This document shows positions 1-3,524 of a DNA stretch of 5,305 nt, piece by piece. Origin of the DNA: Actinomycetes bacterium (GTDB lineage: Bacteria > Actinomycetota > Acidimicrobiia > Acidimicrobiales > Palsa-688); the NCBI GenBank assembly GCA_021819345.1, contig JAKARG010000246.1, positions 1-5,305 of the forward strand. Reading direction: 5' to 3'. A model generated the notes under the pieces. It saw only the letters and a list, made by a program, of their open reading frames with translations. It had not been told where the DNA came from and made no database searches. The translations under genes were made by a program, and so were the position numbers. The number at the start of each line of letters is the position of its first letter. Positions within the stretch are counted from its first letter, which is position 1.

Positions 1-180
1 CCGGACGGCGGGCGACGGGGCCGGCCCGGCCGGGCGGGTCGTGCACCGCGGCCGCGTGACCGAGGTGGCTGTGTACCCGCTGGGAGTGGACGCCCCCACC
101 CTGCGGGCCCGGGCCGCGGCCGCCGATGTCCGGGAGCACGCCGCGGCGCTGAGCCAGGCGGCCGGGTCGCAGACGGTTCG
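1..180 (+). pseudogene. otsA: Internal fragment of trehalose-6-phosphate synthase (GT20), broken at its 3' side
   Basis: The frame whose codons begin at base 2 reads GRVVHRGRVTEVAVYPLGVD followed by APTLRARAAAADVREHAAAL and then SQAAGSQTV. This matches the middle of actinobacterial OtsA proteins, where the YP(I/L)G(V/I)D segment and an LRARA...DV...AAL helix lead into a strand reading roughly ILRVDRTDxSKN. OtsA makes trehalose-6-phosphate from a nucleotide-activated glucose and glucose-6-phosphate in the cytoplasm. Here the match ends at about base 177-180, just before the conserved RVDR sugar-binding segment, and nothing later in the window resembles the rest of the protein. The same frame stays open to base 1543, but that stretch is out of frame with, or antisense to, real genes. 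The upstream half lies outside the window. I recognise the family from memory of its motifs. The truncation is seen directly; whether it is a genomic deletion or an assembly join is unknown. Confidence 0.65.
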
Positions 181-268
181 ACACTCACTGGCCGGCGGGT
201 GCGGTGGTCGCGATCGCGACCTCGCAGTTGCTGCTGCTGGCAATCACCGAAACCGAGGGCAATCCGTC
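178..268 (+). other. Junction segment between the two gene remnants
   Basis: This stretch belongs clearly to neither neighbour. In the phosphatase frame it reads THWPAGAVVAIATSQLLLL and then AITETEGNPS. Its codons include TTG, GCA, GAA and AAT close together (228-263), which is unusual against the G/C-ending codons on both sides. It contains a short GCT/CTG run (about 228-239). Parts could be a decayed version of the phosphatase segment that normally reads like AVVxSxLxRAxxTA. However, the expected arginine is absent and the length is too great. A TGA at 150-152 closes this frame upstream. The simplest reading is a deletion or recombination scar. Confidence 0.4.
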
Positions 269-686
269 GTTCGCGCGCGCCCTGGGCCTGGCGCTGGTCG
301 TCGATCCCCGGCTGCGGGAGGTGGACGTCGGCGCCTGGGAGGGGCTGACCCCTGCCGAGATCGCCGAGGCCTTCCCCGCCGAGCACGCCGCCTGGCGATC
401 CGGGGAGGGGGTGGCGGTAGGGGGAGGGGAGAGCGTGCGGGAGGCCGGGGCCAGGGTCGCCGGCGCCATCGTCGAGCACGCCGCCGACCTCGGTGCCGGC
501 CAGACGCTGGTCGTGGTCTCCCACGGCACCGCGCTGCGCTCGGCGCTGCGGTGGCTGCGGGCCGAGGGGATCGCCGAGCTGGACGGCGACCCTCCCCGGC
601 TGGCCAACGCCTCCTGGGTCGAGCTGACCCTCCGGGTCGGGCTCAGCGGCTCCGGGAGCGGCGCTCCAGGCCCTCCGGGTCGGTGA
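204..686 (+). pseudogene. Histidine phosphatase (phosphoglycerate-mutase-like) lacking its N-terminal RHG motif
   Basis: The recognisable part begins at FARALGLALVVDPRLREVDV and continues GAWEGLTPAE (residues about 23-52 counted from GTG 204). This is the RLxExxxGxWEG block of the histidine phosphatase superfamily. A GGGES segment follows at residues 73-77, then VVVSHGTALR at residues 103-112, which carries the second catalytic histidine. Family members normally start about 60 residues earlier with an LVRHGxT motif, whose histidine becomes phosphorylated, and an SSxLxRAxxTA segment with a phosphate-binding arginine. Neither is present, and a TGA at 150-152 blocks any longer start. GTG 204 is the first possible start in the frame. 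The product would be about 160 residues and is very probably inactive. Intact relatives dephosphorylate small phosphometabolites, but the substrate of this one cannot be told. The gene converges on the regulator to its right and overlaps its end by 44 bases. Confidence 0.75.
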
Positions 687-1290
687 CCACCACCCAGGAG
701 CGTCCGAGGTCGATCAGGCCGTCGCCGGCGAGCTGGTGCAGTATGCGGTTGGCGGTCGGCCTGGTCGTGCCGGCCAGCTCGGCCACGTCCTGCTGGGTGA
801 GCGGCAGGCGCTTGCGTCCCCATCGTTGGCACACCTCGAGCAGGCTGCAGCACACCCGGGTCTCGACCGGCGTGTACATCGCGTCGAGCAACTTCGCCGA
901 CAGCTCGCCCACCTGCGCTCCGAGGAACACGGCGAGCGCCCGGTCGATCGCCGGCTGGCGGGCGCGTAGCTCGTCGAAGGCCGCCCGGGAGACGGCGAGC
1001 GTCGTGGCGGCCTCGGCGGCGACCACCGTGGCAGTCCGCCGAGACGGTCCGAGCAGGGCCAGCTCCCCGAAGAACCCGCGCGGGCCGACCACTGCGAGCA
1101 GCATCGATCGCCCGCCGGGCCCTTCCCGGCGGACCCAGAAGCACCCGGTGTCCACCAGGTGGAGGCTGTCGGCCTCGGCCCCGGCGCAAAAGACCACCTC
1201 CCCGCGAGAGAAGCGCCTCCGGTGGGCGATACCGAGCAGGTCGGCCCTCTCCCTCTCGGGCAGGCCGTCGAGGATCGGGAACGACGGCAC
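643..1290 (-). CDS. Crp/Fnr-family transcriptional regulator with cyclic-nucleotide-binding domain
   Basis: The 215-residue protein has the usual length and order of the Crp/Fnr family. A cNMP-binding beta-roll spans about residues 5-115 with the phosphate-binding-cassette signature GELALL (75-80) and RRTA (84-87). The Glu and Arg-Thr that contact the cyclic phosphate are thus preserved, and cAMP or a related ligand is plausible. A long dimerisation helix follows (about 115-150). The winged helix at about 162-205 reads LTQQDVAELAGTTRPTANRI, very close to the Crp recognition-helix pattern. No Fnr-type N-terminal cysteine cluster is present. The start is GTG at 1288-1290, the only sensible start after the upstream gene's TGA (1306-1308), and it places the domain at the normal distance from the N-terminus. 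No strong ribosome binding site is visible. A 15-base gap to the channel gene suggests translational coupling and a shared transcript. It could regulate this operon, but that is inference. Confidence 0.92.
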   Translation of the reverse strand: MPSFPILDGLPERERADLLGIAHRRRFSRGEVVFCAGAEADSLHLVDTGCFWVRREGPGGRSMLLAVVGPRGFFGELALLGPSRRTATVVAAEAATTLAVSRAAFDELRARQPAIDRALAVFLGAQVGELSAKLLDAMYTPVETRVCCSLLEVCQRWGRKRLPLTQQDVAELAGTTRPTANRILHQLAGDGLIDLGRSWVVVTDPEGLERRSRSR

Positions 1291-1305
1291 CGGCGCCAGA
1301 GAGGA

Positions 1306-2313
1306 TCAGCCCCCGGCAGGGGGCGCGGGTGAACGGTCCCGGCGCTCGGCGCGCGGTTCGCGTGGCTCGGCACGCAGCACGAGCAGGTGGTCGCCGGGCT
1401 CGAGGGTCGGGTCGAGCGCGACGCCGAGGGAGACCTGGCCTTCGTGCACCGCGCCGAGCACCAGGTCGGGGTGGTCGCGGCGGACCTCGCTCAAGAGGCG
1501 ACCGTTGTGCTCCGCCTCCACCGGCACCTCCCGCATCTGGTAGTCCTCGGAGTCGACCAGGCGCAGGAGGAGCTCGCCGGCGTGGGGGGTCTCGAGGCTC
1601 TTGGCGAGGGTGTGGGCGAGCAGCTCGTCGGCGGACACGGTCGCTTCGACCCCGAGGTCGCCGAGCGCGGTGGCGACGCTGCGGGAGTGGGTGATCGCAA
1701 GGGTGGGCACGCCGGGCGCGGCCTGCCTGGCGAGAACTGCGACGACCAGGGTGTCGGCGTCGCTCGAGGAGGCGATCAGCAGCTGGGAGGCCTTCGGGAG
1801 CTTCAGGCGCCGGAGCGTCTCCTCCGAGGTGGGGTCGGACTTGACCACCCGGGCTCGTTCGGGTAGCGACGTGGTGTCGGCGTTGGTCACGACCACCGGT
1901 GCCCGCCCGGTGCGGACCAGCTCGGTCACGAGGCGCGGGACGCTCGGGTGCCAACCGAGGATGACAACCTCTCCGGTGTTGGTTCCCGGCTCGACCATCG
2001 TCAGCAGCTTACGGATGTTGCTCGCCGCCACCGCCCCGGCGAAGATCGCGAACGCCGAGGCGAACAGCGGGATGGTCGTGAGCATGGTGAGCGAAGCGAT
2101 GGCTCGCCCGATGGCGTTCTTCGGGGTGACGTCGCCGTAGCCGACGGTGGTGGCGGTGGTGATCGCCCAGTAGACGCCGGTGCCGAACGACACGTCCTGG
2201 GTGGCGGCGAAGGCGCCCGCACCCGCGAGGAGGCAGACGACGGCGGCGAGGAGCAGCCTGCCGGCCTGGGACCGGGTGATCCGGGAGGTGAGCAGCGAGA
2301 GCAGCGGTAGCAC
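1306..2313 (-). CDS. Two-TM potassium channel with RCK (TrkA-N/TrkA-C) domain
   Basis: The 335-residue inner-membrane protein follows the MthK plan. TM1 lies at about residues 18-37, a pore helix at about 45-56, the canonical K+ selectivity filter TTVGYGD at 55-61, and TM2 at about 72-97. A cytoplasmic RCK_N Rossmann domain (about 114-235) and an RCK_C domain (about 257-315) follow. The Rossmann turn reads VVILGWHPSV (116-125), a GW-type turn like that of MthK rather than GxGxxG. The C-terminal 20 residues are Arg/Pro-rich and probably disordered. It should pass K+ through a tetrameric pore gated by ligand binding to the RCK ring. Start is GTG 2311-2313. An ATG at 2322-2324 is out of frame, and no in-frame ATG or GTG lies between GTG 2311-2313 and the preceding stop. 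No good Shine-Dalgarno is seen. It sits between the acetyltransferase upstream and the Crp-type regulator downstream, all in one direction. Confidence 0.93.
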   Translation of the reverse strand: MLPLLSLLTSRITRSQAGRLLLAAVVCLLAGAGAFAATQDVSFGTGVYWAITTATTVGYGDVTPKNAIGRAIASLTMLTTIPLFASAFAIFAGAVAASNIRKLLTMVEPGTNTGEVVILGWHPSVPRLVTELVRTGRAPVVVTNADTTSLPERARVVKSDPTSEETLRRLKLPKASQLLIASSSDADTLVVAVLARQAAPGVPTLAITHSRSVATALGDLGVEATVSADELLAHTLAKSLETPHAGELLLRLVDSEDYQMREVPVEAEHNGRLLSEVRRDHPDLVLGAVHEGQVSLGVALDPTLEPGDHLLVLRAEPREPRAERRDRSPAPPAGG

Positions 2314-2400
2314 CCGCAGAGCATCGCAGTCCGAGCCGCTCCCGCGGGCGCCGTGGGCGCTGCGGGCGCCGGCGCGCGGGTGGTCCGGCGCCGGCGGGGG
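2314..2400 (-). other. Palindrome-rich gap between the acetyltransferase and channel genes
   Basis: This 87-base gap holds several G/C-only inverted repeats: CCCGCGGG (2341-2348), GCGCC-GTG-GGCGC (2348-2360), GCGCCGGCGC (2366-2375) and CCGGCGCCGG (2385-2394). They could fold in the leftward transcript and modulate expression between the two genes. None is followed by a T-run in that direction, so this is not a canonical intrinsic terminator. At this base composition some such palindromes are expected by chance. The 29 codons of the gap are in frame with both flanking genes and contain no stop other than the acetyltransferase TAG. Confidence 0.3.
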
Positions 2401-3237
2401 CTACCCCGCTGCGAGGCGCCGGCGGTAGCGAACGAAGCGCTCGCCGCTCGAGCTCGTGACCGGCTGGTCGAGCACCCAGCCGATCCGCTCGTAGAAGCGC
2501 CGCGCGCCCTGCTCCTCGACGGGCGTCACGAGCTCCAGCTCGTGGAGCCCGGCCTGCCTGGCGGCCTCCTCGGCCGCTGCTACGAGCAGCCTTCCGACCC
2601 CGGTGCCCTGCGCGCCGGGATCGACGAGCAGGTGGGTCACCTCGCCGGCGCCCAAGGGCTGTTCGGTGCCTGCCTCGACCGGGGCGGACGGGGGGCGGGA
2701 GGCCACGGCGGCTTCCTGCGCTGCGGCGACGGGGGCGGCCGACCGCCGAGCGTGCCCGAGGGTGGCCCGGGCGAGCCCTCTCGCGTAGCGCGTCGCACGG
2801 GTGGCGAGGAGGTCCCGGGCGAGCCCGGGGTCTCGTGCGCACGCGACGGCCAAGTGGGCGGAGAGGGCCGGCCAGTGCCGGCGGACCATCGAGGAGCTGT
2901 GGGCTGGCGGGTCTACGGCGCCGAGGAGCAGCCCGACCACCTTGCCGGCGGGGTCGCAAGCGACCAGGGCCAGCGCCGCGTCCGCTCCGAGCCACGCCCG
3001 GTAGTAGCTGCGAAGGAACCCGAACCCGAAGCGGCTGATGAACTCGGCGTCGAGGACCTGGAGGTGGAGGCGGGCCGCGGGGCCGCAGTCGGAGCGACGC
3101 AGGGCCCTGATCCTCACCTCGCTGCGCGGGCGCCCGGTGTCACTGTGCCCGGTGTCACTGCGCCCGGTGTCATCACCACGAGGCTCTTCCGAGGTCTCCT
3201 GCCGGTTGGGTGGCCCCGGAGGGCTTGGGATGGCCAT
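2401..3237 (-). CDS. GNAT-family N-acetyltransferase with an internal insertion
   Basis: The protein, 278 residues from ATG 3235-3237, has split GNAT features. An N-terminal half has VRIRALRRSD (41-50), FISRFGFGFLRSYYRAWL (66-83) and KVVGLLLGAVDP (99-110). The acetyl-CoA-binding motif A is THLLVDPGAQGTGVGRLL (201-218, Q/RxxGxG type). ELELVTPVEEQGARRFYERI (234-252, then GW) is the usual final strand and helix. Between the halves lies about 90 residues: a helical Arg/Ala-rich stretch and a low-complexity Ala/Pro segment (about 163-196), which makes it much longer than a typical 150-180-residue GNAT. GNATs transfer an acetyl group from acetyl-CoA to an amine; the acceptor here is unknown. The start is set by AGGAGG five bases ahead of ATG 3235-3237. 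A tandem ATG (3238-3240) and a further in-frame ATG (3307-3309) are alternatives. The first 40 residues are polar, disordered and repeat-bearing. It is the first gene of the leftward trio. Confidence 0.88.
   Translation of the reverse strand: MAIPSPPGPPNRQETSEEPRGDDTGRSDTGHSDTGRPRSEVRIRALRRSDCGPAARLHLQVLDAEFISRFGFGFLRSYYRAWLGADAALALVACDPAGKVVGLLLGAVDPPAHSSSMVRRHWPALSAHLAVACARDPGLARDLLATRATRYARGLARATLGHARRSAAPVAAAQEAAVASRPPSAPVEAGTEQPLGAGEVTHLLVDPGAQGTGVGRLLVAAAEEAARQAGLHELELVTPVEEQGARRFYERIGWVLDQPVTSSSGERFVRYRRRLAAG
3132..3172. repeat. 15-bp tandem repeat within the acetyltransferase N-terminus
   Basis: The unit GCCCGGTGTCACTG(T/C) occurs at 3132-3146 and 3147-3161, followed by a partial copy at 3162-3172. 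Because 15 is a multiple of three, it stays in frame in the leftward gene and encodes repeated (R/H)SDTG units at about residues 24-35. It is a likely site of length variation that would change only a disordered tail. Confidence 0.8.
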
Positions 3238-3242
3238 CATGA

Positions 3243-3248
3243 CCTCCT
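3243..3248 (-). promoter_or_regulatory. Shine-Dalgarno of the acetyltransferase
   Basis: On the minus strand the sequence reads CCAGGAGGTCATGATGGCC. AGGAGG is a perfect Shine-Dalgarno core. It stands five bases before the second ATG (3235-3237) and only two before the first (3238-3240). This supports initiation at 3237 rather than at the farther upstream ATG (3307-3309) or at the far end of the open frame near 3492. It is the only strong ribosome binding site in the window. Confidence 0.7.
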
Positions 3249-3331
3249 GGCCGTCGACGGCTCCGCCGGGCTGACCGGACCCGCAGGGAGGATCTTTCCT
3301 ACTCTCCATGATCGGCGGAGCCCTGCAGCGG

Positions 3332-3351
3332 CAGGTGAGCACCAGGTGAGC
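3332..3351. promoter_or_regulatory. Candidate operator: CAGGTGAGC direct repeat with 11-bp spacing
   Basis: CAGGTGAGC occurs at 3332-3340 and again at 3343-3351. The copies are 11 bases apart start to start, about one helical turn, so both would face the same side of the DNA. A small inverted repeat CCTGC-AGCG-GCAGG (3322-3335) abuts it and CACC-A-GGTG is embedded in it. Its position between divergent genes fits a regulator site. It does not resemble the Crp consensus TGTGA-N6-TCACA. The repeat is seen directly; the function is inferred. Confidence 0.3.
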
Positions 3352-3445
3352 GAAAGGCGAGGATGGCGCCAACGATAATGCGGGGTGTGAGGACTGCCGC
3401 CGGCGGGCCACGGGACCTCGTGCGCGGGCACGCGCCGTCGGCGCG

Positions 3446-3481
3446 CGGAGCCGGCACCCGCCCCGGAGCCGGCACCCGCCC
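3446..3481. repeat. 18-bp perfect tandem repeat
   Basis: CGGAGCCGGCACCCGCCC is repeated exactly twice (3446-3463 and 3464-3481), with a decayed third start, CGGAGGCCCACCCG, from 3482. If the hydrolase began upstream, this would encode GAGTRP repeats in frame. Otherwise it lies in its leader. Confidence 0.8.
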
Positions 3482-3524
3482 CGGAGGCCCACCCGGGGGG
3501 CGGGACCCGCTCGCCACGAGCCCC

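Larger units (their letters stand above)
3241..3524. other. Divergent intergenic region between the acetyltransferase and the SGNH hydrolase
   Basis: The two genes point away from each other, so promoters for both should lie here. The least GC-rich pockets are around 3291-3313 and 3372-3378. GATAAT (3373-3378, + strand) resembles a -10 box, but no matching -35 lies 16-18 bases upstream. The hydrolase frame is open back to 3339 and contains ATG 3363-3365, preceded by AAAGG at 3353-3357, and ATG 3378-3380. Part of this region could therefore be a long N-terminal extension. Its translation is Gly/Pro/Arg-rich and unlike a protein domain, so I treat it as mostly non-coding. It contains the 9-bp direct repeat at 3332-3351 and the 18-bp tandem repeat at 3446-3481. 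Confidence 0.5.

Noticed and set aside
181..1543. Long rightward open frame continuing the OtsA frame
   Set aside because: Beyond about base 180 it is out of frame with the phosphatase and antisense to the regulator. It reads as Arg/Gly/Ser-rich shadow with no family resemblance.
185..1954. Leftward open frame of 589 codons
   Set aside because: It overlaps the channel and regulator genes in another frame. Its Arg/Pro/Ala-rich composition is typical of a high-GC shadow frame, while the alternative frames carry clear TTVGYGD and Crp signatures.
2341..2394. GC-rich inverted repeats as an intrinsic terminator
   Set aside because: There is no T-run after any stem in the leftward direction, and such palindromes arise easily at this base composition.
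2353..3378. Rightward open frame of 341 codons over the acetyltransferase
   Set aside because: It is antisense to the GNAT motif A and RFYERIGW segments. It shows no recognisable domain and has shadow-like Gly/Ala/Arg composition.
3373..3378. GATAAT as a -10 promoter box
   Set aside because: No TTGACA-like hexamer lies 16-18 bases upstream, and one AT-rich hexamer is weak evidence. It is noted only within the intergenic description.
3446..3496. CRISPR-like array
   Set aside because: The copies are directly adjacent, with no spacers and only two full units, so this is a simple tandem repeat.
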